Below, piece by piece: positions 27,235 through 37,053 of a stretch of DNA of 37,524 nucleotides. The position numbers were made by a program, and so were the translations under genes. Location: NCBI GenBank assembly GCA_903863885.1, contig CAIPEB010000057.1, forward strand, positions 1 to 37,524, written 5' to 3'. Under the pieces are notes generated by a model that saw only the letters and a list, made by a program, of their open reading frames with translations, had not been told where the DNA came from and did not search any database. Position 1 is the first letter of the stretch. Each line of letters starts with the position of its first letter. Source of the DNA: an uncultured Planctomycetaceae bacterium (GTDB lineage Bacteria > Planctomycetota > Planctomycetia > Pirellulales > Pirellulaceae).

Positions 27235-27696
27235 ATGATTGTGAACACGGATCCACCGGAGCTGTTGCGACGCCTGCAATTCGAGCATCATCCAGCATGT
27301 GTCGTCTGCGGCCCTTCGAACGGGCACGGTCTGGCGTTGGAGTTCCGTATGCCGGAGCCAGGGGTGGTGGAATCGGAATTTGACTGCCGAAAAAGCGGGC
27401 AGGGCTACAGCGGCATGCTTCATGGCGGCGTGACCTGCATGCTCCTGGACGGTGCCATGACCAATTGTCTGTTTGCCCATGGACGCGTGGCGGTGACGGT
27501 CGATCTCCAGGTCCGCTTTCGCCACCCTCTGAAACTCGAGACGCGTGCGACGGTTCGTGCCTGGATCGAATCGTCTGCCGGCATTGTCTATAAAGTGCGC
27601 GGCGAGATTCGTCAGAATGGACGTACCGTGGCGGCCGCGACGGGACAGTTTATCGATAAGTCTTTCCCTGGCCTGCAACCGGCAACACAGCCATGA
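27235..27696 (+). CDS. Hotdog-fold (PaaI-like) thioesterase family protein
   Basis: The 153-residue protein starts at the ATG at 27235 (AGAGG upstream); the frame is open further 5' but that region holds the sigma-54 promoter. Family features are HHPACVVCGPSNGHGLALEF (about residues 18-37, CxxCG form), SGMLHGGVTCMLLDGAM (the HGG motif on the long helix), VTVDLQVRFRHPL and the closing GRTVAAATGQFIDKSF. Hotdog enzymes of this kind hydrolyse acyl-CoA thioesters, but substrate is not predictable. It is preceded by the best sigma-54 promoter in the window and followed by TrmO on the same strand. Confidence 0.75.
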   Translation: MIVNTDPPELLRRLQFEHHPACVVCGPSNGHGLALEFRMPEPGVVESEFDCRKSGQGYSGMLHGGVTCMLLDGAMTNCLFAHGRVAVTVDLQVRFRHPLKLETRATVRAWIESSAGIVYKVRGEIRQNGRTVAAATGQFIDKSFPGLQPATQP

Positions 27697-27886
27697 GCGG
27701 AGCAATTCCTGTCATCGTGGACTGGGACATGCTATCGTCGTCCATCGTGCACCCGCGACTGCGGGATTCCGATCCGAGTCGCCCTGGGCTGGCCGGTTAA
27801 TCCAGCGGTACGCGGGGCAGAAGCGCGTGCGTGAACATGGATGCTTGAGGCAGTTGATATCCTGCTGGAGAACGCAGAGGTAAATC

Positions 27887-28381
27887 GTGAAGCTAGTGCC
27901 CATTGGGATCATTCACTCGCCCTGCGGAACAGCCGCGGGAACACCCGTCCAGCCTTGTTTCGCATCCGGCATCGAGGCGCGGGTCGAGGTCTTTCCGGAA
28001 TATGCCGAAGGGCTTCGGGACCTGGAGGGTTTCGAGCGCATCTGGCTGCTGTTCTGGTGTCACCAGGCCCGCGCCGCGCAGTTGTCGGTCGTCCCCTACC
28101 GCGACTGTCATTCGCACGGCGTATTTGCCACACGAGCGCCGTCTCGGCCTAATCCCGTGGGAATGTCCGCCGTGAAGCTGCTCGGCATCCGCGACACGGT
28201 ACTCCACGTTGCGGGAGTGGACATCCTCAACGGCACACCACTCCTTGATATCAAACCGTATGTTTCCGAATACGACAGCTACGCCGCTCAGCGCAACGGC
28301 TGGCTCGATAATTCCGACGCCAGGCGGAATATTCACATCGCCGATGAGCGTTTTTTTGATCCGGTCAAGAGGGAACCTTGA
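27887..28381 (+). CDS. trmO: TrmO (TsaA/YaeB family) tRNA m6t6A37 methyltransferase
   Basis: The 164-residue protein starts at a GTG with GAGG upstream. It shows the single-domain TrmO barrel: IGIIHSPCG at the N-terminus, EVFPEYAEGLRDLEGFERIWLLFWCH (about 34-59), and the diagnostic ATRAPSRPNPVGMSAVKL (about 82-99). VDILNGTPLLDIKPYVSEYD and an RRNI tail follow. TrmO transfers a methyl group from S-adenosylmethionine to N6-threonylcarbamoyladenosine at tRNA position 37. Located 190 bp after the thioesterase, it may share the sigma-54 transcript. Compact, single-domain versions often neighbour DUF5320/Mrp-type genes in anaerobes. Confidence 0.9.
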   Translation: MKLVPIGIIHSPCGTAAGTPVQPCFASGIEARVEVFPEYAEGLRDLEGFERIWLLFWCHQARAAQLSVVPYRDCHSHGVFATRAPSRPNPVGMSAVKLLGIRDTVLHVAGVDILNGTPLLDIKPYVSEYDSYAAQRNGWLDNSDARRNIHIADERFFDPVKREP

Positions 28382-28537
28382 CGACGTGGTTTCCCGAATG
28401 CCCGGCGGCCTTTTTCGAACCTTTCACGATTCTTCTGCGCACGTCCACGGGCACTTGCCTTGGGCTGGCTGGGGAGGATTTCCTAAGTCCGGCCGTCTGC
28501 CTGGGCAGTAATTTTCGCCGCGATCCCGGGATCTTCC

Positions 28538-28966
28538 GTGCAGGCACATCGCAACAGAACCGTCGCCTCCCTGACACTTGCCTGCTATCTAGTGGGCTTG
28601 ATGGGGAGCATCGGCCATGTGCATCACTCTTGCGGAGGTGCCGCGCCGTCGCAAATCGCCCACGACTCGCACGACGACGGTCTTGTGCCCGTTCAGGCCG
28701 TGGCCGAACCGCAAGAGCAACTCGGGCCGATCGCCCTCCGAGGAAGCGGAGATTCTGCAGGCCTTGCCAGTTCACACAGCCTCGAACACGACGGCGATGC
28801 CTGTCCGATCTGTCATTTTCTGGCGCAGAAGGTGATCGGGACGGGCAGCGTCACCGTCAACTCTCTTGGCCCTCCGCGTGATGACGCAGCCTGTCTGGTC
28901 ATCGCGAAACGGCTCAGCGATTCGGCGAAGAACGTCCTCATACGCGCACCGCCCTCCGCCGCTTGA
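28538..28966 (+). CDS. Exported His/Cys-rich small protein, possibly metal-binding
   Basis: The likely start is a GTG at 28538, giving a membrane/signal segment (VASLTLACYLVGLMGSIGHV). The 142-residue product carries HVHHSCGG (about 26-33), a His/Asp-rich middle (HDSHDDG) and HDGDACPICHFLAQ near residue 85. Similar short periplasmic His/CxxC proteins (DUF2946-like) are common in planctomycetes, where a heavy-metal role is suspected. The ribosome-binding sequence is weak. Function remains unknown. Confidence 0.5.
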   Translation: MQAHRNRTVASLTLACYLVGLMGSIGHVHHSCGGAAPSQIAHDSHDDGLVPVQAVAEPQEQLGPIALRGSGDSAGLASSHSLEHDGDACPICHFLAQKVIGTGSVTVNSLGPPRDDAACLVIAKRLSDSAKNVLIRAPPSAA

Positions 28967-29065
28967 CGCTCCCGCTCCCATTCCGGTATTTCGCGGCGGT
29001 TCAGTCTCGATCGAGTTGAATTGCTGCGTTTCTTGCCACAGCATTCTTCGCGGAGACATGATGCG

Positions 29066-29980
29066 ATGTTCAAACGGCGCCGTGCATTCACGTTAGTGGA
29101 ACTTCTGGTAGTGATCGCAATCATCGGTATCCTGGTGGCGCTGCTCCTCCCGGCCGTGCAGGCGGCCCGCGAGGCGGCGCGGCGGACGTCCTGCACCAAC
29201 AACCTGAAACAGGTCGGCCTCGGGCTGCACATGTACCACGATACTTACCGTTGCCTGCCGGCGGGCTGGCGAGGCTACGATCCCTCGACCCAGCAGCCAT
29301 TCTGGTTTGGCCTGCCGGGTTGGGCGTGGAGCCCGAGCATTCTGCCTTTCATGGAACAGGCCAACCTGTACGACGGTCTGGTGCACTTCGAACTCCCCAT
29401 TACGGATCCCGCCAACGCGACGACTCGAACTTTGGAGCTGAAGGTCTTTCGCTGCCCGACCGATATCGGCAGAACCACGTTCTCACTTACCGGTGGAGCT
29501 GCTTCGGTCGGGACGCCTGTTTCGTTCCCGGTTGAGATGGCCACGGGGAACTACATTGGCGTCTTCGGCACGCGCGACTTCCACTTCGTCTGCAATCCGA
29601 GTTCCGCCGAGTTCAACGGTTGCGTCGGTAACGGAACGTTCTATCTCAACCGCCAGAACCGCTTCGCGGACCTGCGCGACGGCTTGAGCAATACGCTCAT
29701 CGTGGGTGAGCGTTGTTCCAAGCTGGCTCCGTCCACCTGGGTCGGCGTCGTAACCGGCGGTTTGCATGGCGTCGCCCGCGTTGCCGGTGTGGGCGCCTAC
29801 CCGCCCAACTCCGAGGAGACTCCGGCCCATTACTTTCACAACTTCAGCAGCTTCCATCCGTCGGGAACCAATTTCCTGTCGGGTGACGGATCCGTTAAGC
29901 TGATCGCGGAGACCATCGCCGAACAGACCTATTTTGCGCTTTGCACGCGGCAGGGCGGTGAACCGGCCGGAGAGTATTGA
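29066..29980 (+). CDS. DUF1559 pseudopilin-like protein
   Basis: The 304-residue protein starts at 29066 (GGAG about 9 nt upstream). It has a type-IV-pilin-like N-terminus ([20 protein letters not shown]) and the planctomycete DUF1559 core: [35 protein letters not shown], an LPAGW motif, [15 protein letters not shown], and the C-terminal [17 protein letters not shown]. It is probably processed by a prepilin peptidase and exported. The function of this very large paralogous family is not established. The stop overlaps a possible TTG codon ahead of the glucosidase. Confidence 0.9.
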   Translation: MFKRRRAFTLVELLVVIAIIGILVALLLPAVQAAREAARRTSCTNNLKQVGLGLHMYHDTYRCLPAGWRGYDPSTQQPFWFGLPGWAWSPSILPFMEQANLYDGLVHFELPITDPANATTRTLELKVFRCPTDIGRTTFSLTGGAASVGTPVSFPVEMATGNYIGVFGTRDFHFVCNPSSAEFNGCVGNGTFYLNRQNRFADLRDGLSNTLIVGERCSKLAPSTWVGVVTGGLHGVARVAGVGAYPPNSEETPAHYFHNFSSFHPSGTNFLSGDGSVKLIAETIAEQTYFALCTRQGGEPAGEY

Positions 29981-30042
29981 CGGATGTTTCCGCCTGCGAC
30001 TGCCGCATCGGGGAGTCGAGCATTCGGATCGGGGGCCAGAGC

Positions 30043-32727
30043 ATGTTCAGTGACTTGAGCGGCGGGAACGAAGGGAAGCGACTGGAAGAAGACGGCCAAC
30101 GGAAGGCGAATTGGAAGCGGTGGGGGCCGTACCTGGCCGAGCGTCAATGGGCCACGGTCCGCGAAGACTACTCGCCCGACGGTCAGTGCTGGACGCATTT
30201 CTCGCACGACGATGCCCGCAGTCGCGTCTATCGCTGGGGGGAAGACGGACTGTTGGGAATCACCGACCGTGAATGCCGGTTGTGTTTCGCCTTGGCGCTT
30301 TGGAATACGCGGGATCCGATCCTCAAAGAGCGGCTGTTCGGATTGACGGGCCCCCAGGGCAATCACGGCGAGGATGTGAAGGAGTGTTACTACTACCTCG
30401 ATTCGACTCCCACGCATTCGTACATGCGTGCCCTGTACCAGTATCCCCAGCGACGTTTTCCGTATGAGTCCCTGGTCGACGAGAACCGGCGTCGCAGTCG
30501 CAACGAGCCCGAGTTCGAGCTGGTTGATACGGGCGTCTTTGCCGACAACCGGTACTTTGATGTGGGGATCGAATACGCGAAAGCAACTCCCGACGATGTG
30601 CTGATCGAGATTTCGGTCGCCAATCGAGGCGCGGACAAGGCGGTCCTGCATCTGCTGCCCACATTCTGGTACCGCAATACCTGGATCTGGGGCTGCGCTC
30701 ATGAGGGATGCTGGATCAAACCGGTGATCCGGCGTGGCAAGGGCGGGACCCTGCAGGCGGAACACGCGACGCTGGGCAGTTTCCACATGGCTGCTGACGC
30801 AGCCTCGGACGGAACCGGCTGCGAGTGGCTGTTCACCGACAACGAAACCAATGTGGATCGTCTGTACGGCGTGCCTAATGAACGGCCGTACGTCAAGGAC
30901 GCCTTCCATCGATACGTCGTCGACGGCCAGTCCGCTGCAGTCAACCCTCGCGGCATGGGAACCAAGGCTGCCGCACACTACAGGCTGGAGATCGCGGCAG
31001 GGTCCACGGTGCGGGTGTGCCTGCGACTGTTCCCTGCATCCGAAACGCCTCCGGAGATCTTCGGCGAGGGATTCCGCCGGACGATGGCTGTGCGGAAGTC
31101 GGAAAGCGATCAGTTCTATTCCCTCGTGATTCCCGCCGAACTGGGCCCGCAGGAAAGTCTGGTCGCCCGGCAGGCGTATGCGGGCCTGTTATGGACGAAG
31201 CAGTTTTATCACTACGTCGTGGAGGACTGGCTCCGGGGAGATCCGAACTTGCCTTCGCCGCCGGAGTCCCGTCGCCGGGGACGCAACGCGGATTGGCCGC
31301 ACGTGTTCAATCGGGACGTGCTGTCGGTGCCGGACAAGTGGGAGTATCCGTGGTATGCGGCCTGGGACTTGGCCTTTCACATGCTGCCGCTGGCTCGACT
31401 GGATGCGGAGTTTGCCAAGCAGCAACTGACGTTGCTGCTGCGGGAGTGGTACATGCATCCCAACGGGCAGATTCCGGCCTACGAGTTTGACCTGAGCGAT
31501 GTCAACCCGCCGGTTCACGCCTGGGCCTGCTGGCGGGTTTATAAGCTGACAGGTCCCCGCGGCCGGCGCGATCTGCGGTTTCTGTCCAGTATGTTTCAGA
31601 AACTGTTGATCAACTTCACCTGGTGGGTCAATCGCAAGGACGCGCGCGGCAAACACCTGTTCTCGGGCGGCTTCCTGGGACTGGACAATATCGGCGTGTT
31701 CGACCGCTCCCGGCCGCTGCCCAACGGCGGGCACCTCGAGCAAGCCGATGGCACCGCCTGGATGGCGTTCTACTGCGCCACGATGCTGGCGATGTCCCTG
31801 GAAATGTCCCGCTCGGATCCCGGCGCCGAGGATATCGCCTCGAAGTTCTTTGAGCACTTCATCCACATCGCCGACGCCATGAACACGCTCGGCGGCAGCG
31901 GCTTGTGGGACGAACACGACGGTTTCTACTACGACCAGATGTACGTCGACGGCCAGCGCGTGCCGCTGCGGGTACGCTCGATGGTCGGGTTGATTCCGCT
32001 GATTGCCGTGGAAGTTCTGACCGACGAGACCATTGACGAACTGCCGGGATTTCGGAAACGCCTGCAGTGGTTCCTAACGTATCGCCGGGATCTGGCGAAA
32101 CAGATCTCCTACATGGAATCAAGGGATGGAGCCGCCTCCCAAGGCCGGCACCTGCTGGCCATCCCTTCGCGGGAACGGCTGATACGTGTGCTTCGCTACG
32201 TGTTGGACGAACGGGAGTTTCTCTCGCCCTTCGGAATCCGTTCCCTGTCCAAGTACCACGGCGATCACCCCTACGCGTTCCGCTGCCGCGGCCAGGAGTT
32301 TCGCGTCGACTATGTTCCCGGCGAATCGAACACGAACATGTTCGGCGGCAACTCGAACTGGCGCGGGCCGATCTGGTTTCCAGTGAATTATCTGCTCATT
32401 GAAGCGCTCGAGCGTTATCATTATTTCTATGGTGACACGCTGCGGGTCGAGTGCCCGACGGGTTCCGGCCGGCGGATGAACCTGAACGAAGTTGCGCAGG
32501 AGTTGTCCCGGCGTCTGGTCCGCCTGTTCCTGCCCGATGGGGAACAGCGGCGACCATACCAGGGTCGTGGCTCGCAACCGCTGGCCGGCCCTGACGACCG
32601 GGATCGGCTGCTGTTTTACGAGTACTTCCATGGCGAAACGGGTGCCGGACTCGGTGCCAGCCATCAGACTGGATGGACGAGTCTGGTGGCGCACTGTCTG
32701 GAGCATACGATTCGCGGAAAGAAGTAG
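30043..32727 (+). CDS. GH63/MGH1-like glucosidase
   Basis: This 894-residue protein follows the standard bacterial GH63-related pattern from its first residues: [50 protein letters not shown] and [20 protein letters not shown]. The helical catalytic region includes [53 protein letters not shown] and [20 protein letters not shown], which contain the Asp/Glu residues used by (alpha/alpha)6 GH63 enzymes. No signal peptide is seen, so it is probably cytoplasmic, acting on an alpha-glucoside or glucosylated compatible solute. It lies 8 bp before the rubredoxin fusion, so the two are probably co-transcribed. A start at the TTG at 29977 is possible. Confidence 0.85.
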   Translation: MFSDLSGGNEGKRLEEDGQRKANWKRWGPYLAERQWATVREDYSPDGQCWTHFSHDDARSRVYRWGEDGLLGITDRECRLCFALALWNTRDPILKERLFGLTGPQGNHGEDVKECYYYLDSTPTHSYMRALYQYPQRRFPYESLVDENRRRSRNEPEFELVDTGVFADNRYFDVGIEYAKATPDDVLIEISVANRGADKAVLHLLPTFWYRNTWIWGCAHEGCWIKPVIRRGKGGTLQAEHATLGSFHMAADAASDGTGCEWLFTDNETNVDRLYGVPNERPYVKDAFHRYVVDGQSAAVNPRGMGTKAAAHYRLEIAAGSTVRVCLRLFPASETPPEIFGEGFRRTMAVRKSESDQFYSLVIPAELGPQESLVARQAYAGLLWTKQFYHYVVEDWLRGDPNLPSPPESRRRGRNADWPHVFNRDVLSVPDKWEYPWYAAWDLAFHMLPLARLDAEFAKQQLTLLLREWYMHPNGQIPAYEFDLSDVNPPVHAWACWRVYKLTGPRGRRDLRFLSSMFQKLLINFTWWVNRKDARGKHLFSGGFLGLDNIGVFDRSRPLPNGGHLEQADGTAWMAFYCATMLAMSLEMSRSDPGAEDIASKFFEHFIHIADAMNTLGGSGLWDEHDGFYYDQMYVDGQRVPLRVRSMVGLIPLIAVEVLTDETIDELPGFRKRLQWFLTYRRDLAKQISYMESRDGAASQGRHLLAIPSRERLIRVLRYVLDEREFLSPFGIRSLSKYHGDHPYAFRCRGQEFRVDYVPGESNTNMFGGNSNWRGPIWFPVNYLLIEALERYHYFYGDTLRVECPTGSGRRMNLNEVAQELSRRLVRLFLPDGEQRRPYQGRGSQPLAGPDDRDRLLFYEYFHGETGAGLGASHQTGWTSLVAHCLEHTIRGKK

Positions 32728-32735
32728 GTGCTTCG

Positions 32736-35135
32736 ATGTCCTCGCTTGCTCCTTCGACCGGCCGCATCGGCCGGGTCGTCGTCGTTGGTGCCGGAGGCGC
32801 GGGGCTGGCGGCCGTGGAGTCGCTGCGAAAAGCCGCTCCCCATGCCGAAATCACGCTGATCTCCCGTGAGGCAGAGCTTCCTTACTACCGCCTTAATCTG
32901 ACGCGATACCTGGCCGGAGAGGTGAACCGGCCGGACTTGTTCGTCCATTCGGCGGACTGGTACGAACAGAATCGGATCCAGCTTCTGCTGGGAGCGGAAG
33001 TCTCCGCCCTGCACTTGCCGGATCGCGCCGTTCAGTTGCACGATGGCCGCCGAATGCCGTTCGACAAACTCCTGCTGGCGGCGGGCGCGGGGCCCTTCAT
33101 CCCGCCTATTCCGGGGACGGACCGCTCAGGGGTCACGGGGCTGCGGACGATACAGGATGCGGATGCCGTTCTGAAAGCCTGTGAAGCGGGGGCACGCTGC
33201 GTCTGCATCGGCGGCGGGTTGCTTGGACTGGAGGTGGCCGGAGCCCTGGCCCGGCGCGGCGCCCGGGTGACGCTCGTCGAAGGCCATGGCTGGCTGCTGC
33301 CGCGCCAGTTGAACCAACGCGCCGGAGAAATTCTCGGAGCCCATGCGGCCAGTCTCGGGATCACACTCCGCAACAAGGCCGTCACGCGGGAGATCCTCGG
33401 GGACGGGCAGGTCCGCAGCGTGCTGCTGGAGGACGGCACCGCGCTGGATGCCGAGTTGGTGGTGATCGCAACGGGCATCCGCTCGAATTGCTTTCTGGCG
33501 AAACAGGCGGGACTGGAGGTGAACCACGGAATCCTGGTCAACAACCGTCTCATCACTTCCTGTCCCGACATTCTGGCCGCCGGTGATGTGGCCGAGCACA
33601 GCGGCATAGTCTACGGCCTCTGGACCGCTTCCCAAGCCCAGGGAGCGGTGGCCGGGCAGAACCTGGCTGGGGCTGCCATCGAGTTCACCGGCCTGCCTCG
33701 CAGCAATACGCTCAAGGTGCTGGGCCTGGACATGTTCAGCATCGGCCAGATCTCGCCCGCAGAGACCGGCGGCGCGATTCTGGAGCAGGAACTGGATGGC
33801 AGTTACTGTCGCTTTGTCTTTCACGACAGCCGCCTGGTCGGGGTCATCCTCCTGGGCGACATCCGGCTAATGGCGGTCGCCAGGAGGGCGGTCGAGGAGC
33901 GGCGCGACTGCGGGACGCTCCTCGCGTCCGGAGCGACAGCCCAGGCGGTGATTGAACACCTGGGGGCAGCCAACTCCGGCAGATCCGCGTCGCAGACGGT
34001 CGCACGCAGGGTGCCGCAGGCGGTGGCAACGCCCGTTGGGCCTGTCAGCCCCGGGCGATACCGGTGCCCTGTTTGCGGATACGTCTATGACGAAGCCGAA
34101 GCCGACCAGGCCTGGGAGTTTCTTCCGCACGACTGGACGTGCCCGATCTGCAGCGCGGCCAAATCGGTGTTCGAGCCCCTGACGCAGGATCCTGCGACTC
34201 CGGTTCGGACCGCCCCTGGACGAGTGACCGTCGCCCACCGCCTGATTGGCTACGCGTTTCTGGCGATTTATCTGCTGCTCATGTGGCAGATGGTACCTCG
34301 GCTCTGGACGTATCAGATCGAGTTGCCGGCGCGGACCGTGGTGCACATGAGTCTGGCCATGGCGGTCGGGGTGATCCTTCTGCTGAAGATATTGATCGTG
34401 CGGTTCTTCAAGCGACTGGACGCAGCCCTGGTGCCGACGCTGGGCACCTCGCTGTTGATCGCCAGCGCCGTCCTGATCGGTATCGCGGTCCCGCCCGCTT
34501 TCCGCGAAGCGATGGCGACCAGCCGCCTGTTTACCGACGAGAACTGCCAACGGGTGGCAACGCTGCTCGTTCAGACCGGCATGGACAAACTGACCGGCGC
34601 CCGACTCGCCTCCCACGCTTCGCTGCGAGCCGGACAGCGTATTCTGCGCCAACAGTGTGTCGCGTGTCACGATCTCCGGACGGTGATCGCCCGGCCGCGG
34701 ACCCCCGACGCGTGGCGCCAGACCGTGCGCCGCATGGCCGAACGCGCCACGTTGCCGGATGCGATCGACGACCATCAGCAGTGGCAGGTGACCGCCTACC
34801 TGGTGGCCCTCTCGCCGCAGTTGCAGCAGTCCGCTCAGCAATTGCGGGATCAGACGGAGCGCCGCAACGAGACGCGGCAGGCGGCGGCGGGCCTGTCGGA
34901 GAAACCCGCAGACGACGCTCGATACGACGCTGTACGGGTCAAGCAGCTGTTCGAGATCAAGTGTTCCGAGTGCCACGCCACAACCGAGGTGGAGAAGAAC
35001 CCACCCGATACCGAATCCGCCGCGCGCGACCTGATCAAGCGGATGGTCGACGAAGGGCTGGCCGCAAGCGAAGAGGAACTCTCACAGCTCACGAGGTACT
35101 TGATCGAGAATTACATCAAGAAAGCGAATCAATAG
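32736..35135 (+). CDS. FAD NADH:rubredoxin-reductase-like / rubredoxin / membrane / di-CxxCH cytochrome fusion
   Basis: A single 799-residue chain combines four modules. Residues 1-400 are an FAD/NAD oxidoreductase of the NADH-rubredoxin reductase type: [17 protein letters not shown] (FAD site), [28 protein letters not shown] (NAD site) and [16 protein letters not shown] rubredoxin domain (about 443-483) has [10 protein letters not shown] and [10 protein letters not shown], giving the 4-Cys iron site. Three hydrophobic helices follow (about 498-522, 533-558, 563-588), two with a His ([16 protein letters not shown]) that might bind haem. The C-terminus has haem-c motifs CVACH (about 640) and CSECH (about 742), with a polar linker. 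It may move electrons from NAD(P)H via FAD and rubredoxin across the membrane to periplasmic haems, or detoxify oxygen; direction is inference. A 32-residue protein follows. Confidence 0.8.
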   Translation: MSSLAPSTGRIGRVVVVGAGGAGLAAVESLRKAAPHAEITLISREAELPYYRLNLTRYLAGEVNRPDLFVHSADWYEQNRIQLLLGAEVSALHLPDRAVQLHDGRRMPFDKLLLAAGAGPFIPPIPGTDRSGVTGLRTIQDADAVLKACEAGARCVCIGGGLLGLEVAGALARRGARVTLVEGHGWLLPRQLNQRAGEILGAHAASLGITLRNKAVTREILGDGQVRSVLLEDGTALDAELVVIATGIRSNCFLAKQAGLEVNHGILVNNRLITSCPDILAAGDVAEHSGIVYGLWTASQAQGAVAGQNLAGAAIEFTGLPRSNTLKVLGLDMFSIGQISPAETGGAILEQELDGSYCRFVFHDSRLVGVILLGDIRLMAVARRAVEERRDCGTLLASGATAQAVIEHLGAANSGRSASQTVARRVPQAVATPVGPVSPGRYRCPVCGYVYDEAEADQAWEFLPHDWTCPICSAAKSVFEPLTQDPATPVRTAPGRVTVAHRLIGYAFLAIYLLLMWQMVPRLWTYQIELPARTVVHMSLAMAVGVILLLKILIVRFFKRLDAALVPTLGTSLLIASAVLIGIAVPPAFREAMATSRLFTDENCQRVATLLVQTGMDKLTGARLASHASLRAGQRILRQQCVACHDLRTVIARPRTPDAWRQTVRRMAERATLPDAIDDHQQWQVTAYLVALSPQLQQSAQQLRDQTERRNETRQAAAGLSEKPADDARYDAVRVKQLFEIKCSECHATTEVEKNPPDTESAARDLIKRMVDEGLAASEEELSQLTRYLIENYIKKANQ

Positions 35136-35162
35136 CCACCTTTTCATCGCCAGAGGAAGACC

Positions 35163-35261
35163 GTGGACCCGTTAACAAACGCAGTTTTGGGTATGTTGTT
35201 CTTGATTGCAGGAGCGGCCGCCACGGGCCTCATGTATTACCTGCGCGGACGAACCCCGTAA
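35163..35261 (+). CDS. 32-residue single-helix membrane protein
   Basis: A GTG at 35163 follows GAGGAA at ideal spacing, and the frame ends in TAA at 35259. The product starts MDPLTNAVLGMLFLIAGAAA and ends in YYLRGRTP, one transmembrane helix with a positively charged tail. It lies 27 bp after the rubredoxin fusion on the same strand. It could be a small subunit or stabiliser of the membrane fusion protein, as with short subunits of cytochrome complexes (inference). It is too short for a family call. Confidence 0.55.
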   Translation: MDPLTNAVLGMLFLIAGAAATGLMYYLRGRTP

Positions 35262-35334
35262 GAAAGCCTGCCGACGACATTCAGACAATGTACCTTCAGT
35301 TGATGCAGGAACGGCACGCAGCGAGGGGAACACC

Positions 35335-35424
35335 ATGGGCTTACTGCAGGACGTGCTGGCCAACGAGGTCTACCTGGCGCTGGTTTGCACCGAGCCGATC
35401 TCGTGCGCGTACTTGGGCGCCCGC
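35335..35424 (+). pseudogene. N-terminal remnant of a UPF0597/CyuA-like (L-serine dehydratase alpha-like) gene
   Basis: An ATG at 35335, preceded by AGGGG at proper spacing, opens NEVYLALVCTEPISCAYLGA, which matches the family start ([20 protein letters not shown] in the E. coli relative). The similarity stops after about 28 residues; beyond that the frame merely continues antisense to the next gene. Intact proteins are about 430 residues. In the intact family the conserved Cys lies in a [4Fe-4S] binding region. Confidence 0.55.
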
Positions 35425-35548
35425 TGTTCGAGTTCGTCGACCAGCGAATCGATGTCGATATCGCCTTGCGCCTCGTTACACCGACCACCAGGTAAGGATC
35501 CGACCGACGCGGGAGTTTGCCCGCTTGCCATACGACAATCGTCGTGTA

Positions 35549-36892
35549 TCAGGGGAACGAGATCTGGTGCTTCTTCATCTTCCGCCATAGTGTGCTCTTG
35601 TCGATGCCCAGCAGGGCGGCCGCCTTGCCGCGATGTCCGCCCTGTTGCCGCAGCGCGAGGAGGATCGTCGCCGCCTCGGATTCGCTCAACGGACTTTGAG
35701 TGGCGGTGCTGCAGTTCGCTCGCGGGGGGGGCGCGTCCAGTAATTCCGGCGGCAGGTTCTCCAAGTCGATCTGGGTGCCGCGGCATAAGACGACGGCCCG
35801 TTCGACGATGTTCTGCAACTCGCGCACGTTGCCGGGGAAAGAGTGCCGCATCAACTCTGCCATTGCCTCCGCGGAGATGCTTTCGACCCGCTTGCCAAGC
35901 TCGGCGTTCAATTGCCGGATGAAGTGGCTGATGAGCAAGGGGATGTCTTCACGGCGATCGGCCAGCGGCGGAAGCGTGATGCGCACCACATTGAGTCGAT
36001 AGAACAGGTCCTCGCGAAACACGCCGCGCGCGACCTGCTCCGCCAACGGTTTGTTCGTAGCGGCGATGACCCGCACGTTCGACTTGACCGGTACTGTCCC
36101 CCCCAGGGGTTCGTACTCCTTCTCTTGGAGCACCCTTAGTAATTTGACCTGCAAAGCTGTGGAGATGTCGCTGATCTCGTCGAGGAACAGCGTTCCCCCT
36201 TCGGCTCGGGCGAAGCGTCCCGGCTTGTCCTTCTTGGCATCGGTAAAGGCACCTTTGCGGTAGCCGAACAGCTCCGATTCGAGCAGCGTGTCCGGCAGCG
36301 CGCCGCAATTCACGGCGACGTACGGCCGCGCAGCCCGGCGGCTCAGGTTGTGAACGGCGCGCGCCACGAGTTCCTTACCGGAACCCGTGGGACCCTCGAT
36401 GAGGATCGTGCTGTCCACAACTGCCAAATCCGGCAAGGTCTCCAGAATGCGTCGCATTCGGTGGTTCTTGCTAATAATGTCGTGGAACGTGTAGCTGTGG
36501 TCGATCTCCTTGCGGAGCAACTCCAGCGCCGAGAGATCACGGAAGGTCTCCACTCCTCCGACAGGGCGGCCCAGTTCGTCCCGCAGCACGGAAGTACTGA
36601 TGCTCACGGGCAGTTTCTCGCCCCGACTATTCAAGATGTCGATCCGTTGATCGACCCGGCGACGGCCAGTGTCCATCGTATCCCGCAGGGCGCAGTGCGT
36701 TTGGCAGATACTAGCCTGGAAGACCTCGAAGCACCGCTGCCCCAAAGCCCTCTCGCGCGCCACGCCGGTGATCTCCTCGGCAGCCCGATTGAACGAAGTG
36801 ATTCGCCACTCGCCGTCAACCGTGAAGACACCGTCGGCGATCGAATCGAGGATGACGTCCCGGATCCGCTCTTCGGACATCGCACTCATCAT
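35549..36892 (-). CDS. Sigma-54-dependent activator with Cys-cluster PAS domain (OrpR-like)
   Basis: The start at 36892 (paired ATGs) has AAAGGGA upstream; an earlier in-frame ATG at 36973 would place the TTGCA array inside the gene. The 447-residue protein has a PAS domain (about 8-125) with Cys54, Cys63 and Cys67 in CFEVFQASICQTHCALRDTM, the pattern expected of an Fe-S-ligating PAS. An AAA+ domain (about 140-370) follows, with GPTGSGKE (Walker A), ESELFGYRKGAFTDA (sigma-54 contact loop, GAFTDA instead of GAFTGA) and GGTLFLDEIS (Walker B). FPGNVRELQNIVERAVVLC follows, then a Fis-type HTH (about 405-440, GKAAALLGIDKSTLWRKMKK). It lacks a response-regulator receiver. It is probably a direct redox or metal sensor that activates the promoters near 25630, 27150 and 37060. 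The array 36929-36955 is just upstream, so it may also control itself. Confidence 0.85.
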   Translation of the reverse strand: MMSAMSEERIRDVILDSIADGVFTVDGEWRITSFNRAAEEITGVARERALGQRCFEVFQASICQTHCALRDTMDTGRRRVDQRIDILNSRGEKLPVSISTSVLRDELGRPVGGVETFRDLSALELLRKEIDHSYTFHDIISKNHRMRRILETLPDLAVVDSTILIEGPTGSGKELVARAVHNLSRRAARPYVAVNCGALPDTLLESELFGYRKGAFTDAKKDKPGRFARAEGGTLFLDEISDISTALQVKLLRVLQEKEYEPLGGTVPVKSNVRVIAATNKPLAEQVARGVFREDLFYRLNVVRITLPPLADRREDIPLLISHFIRQLNAELGKRVESISAEAMAELMRHSFPGNVRELQNIVERAVVLCRGTQIDLENLPPELLDAPPPRANCSTATQSPLSESEAATILLALRQQGGHRGKAAALLGIDKSTLWRKMKKHQISFP

Positions 36893-36928
36893 CCGTCCCT
36901 TTCGCTCGGCAGGCCGGGACTGCAGAAC

Positions 36929-36955
36929 TGCAACCCTGCAACGCAGTATATTGCA
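36929..36955. promoter_or_regulatory. Upstream activator array of TTGCA/TGCAA boxes (copy 3)
   Basis: TGCAACGCAGTATATTGCA (36937-36955) is a TGCAA-N9-TTGCA site, closely matching 27027-27045. A further TGCAA lies at 36929 and TGCAG at 36921. A partial TTGCA-N4-TGCGA overlaps the 3' end (36951-36964). It lies about 100-125 bp upstream of the sigma-54 promoter at 37054 and 37 bp upstream of the activator start on the other strand. Confidence 0.6.
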
Positions 36956-37053
36956 CAAATGCGAGCATACCAAGTCTGTTTTCAGGCCTTATGGCCGGCG
37001 GCAATTCTCACGCTCCTACGCACTTGCGCTCGCGGCCTCGCCACGGGACACTG

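Noticed and set aside
26455-27705. Long minus-strand open frame (about 416 codons) over the IscU-like and thioesterase genes
   Set aside because: It crosses the enhancer array and promoter and is antisense to genes with clear family motifs.
27692-27799. 35-codon frame overlapping the thioesterase stop by 4 bp
   Set aside because: The ATGA overlap is suggestive, but there is no recognisable family, hydrophobic segment or motif.
35370-35786. Minus-strand frame containing DIDIDSLVDELEQRAPKYA after the activator gene
   Set aside because: It looks protein-like, but the opposite strand carries the UPF0597 start with a ribosome-binding sequence; no family was recognised for the minus frame.
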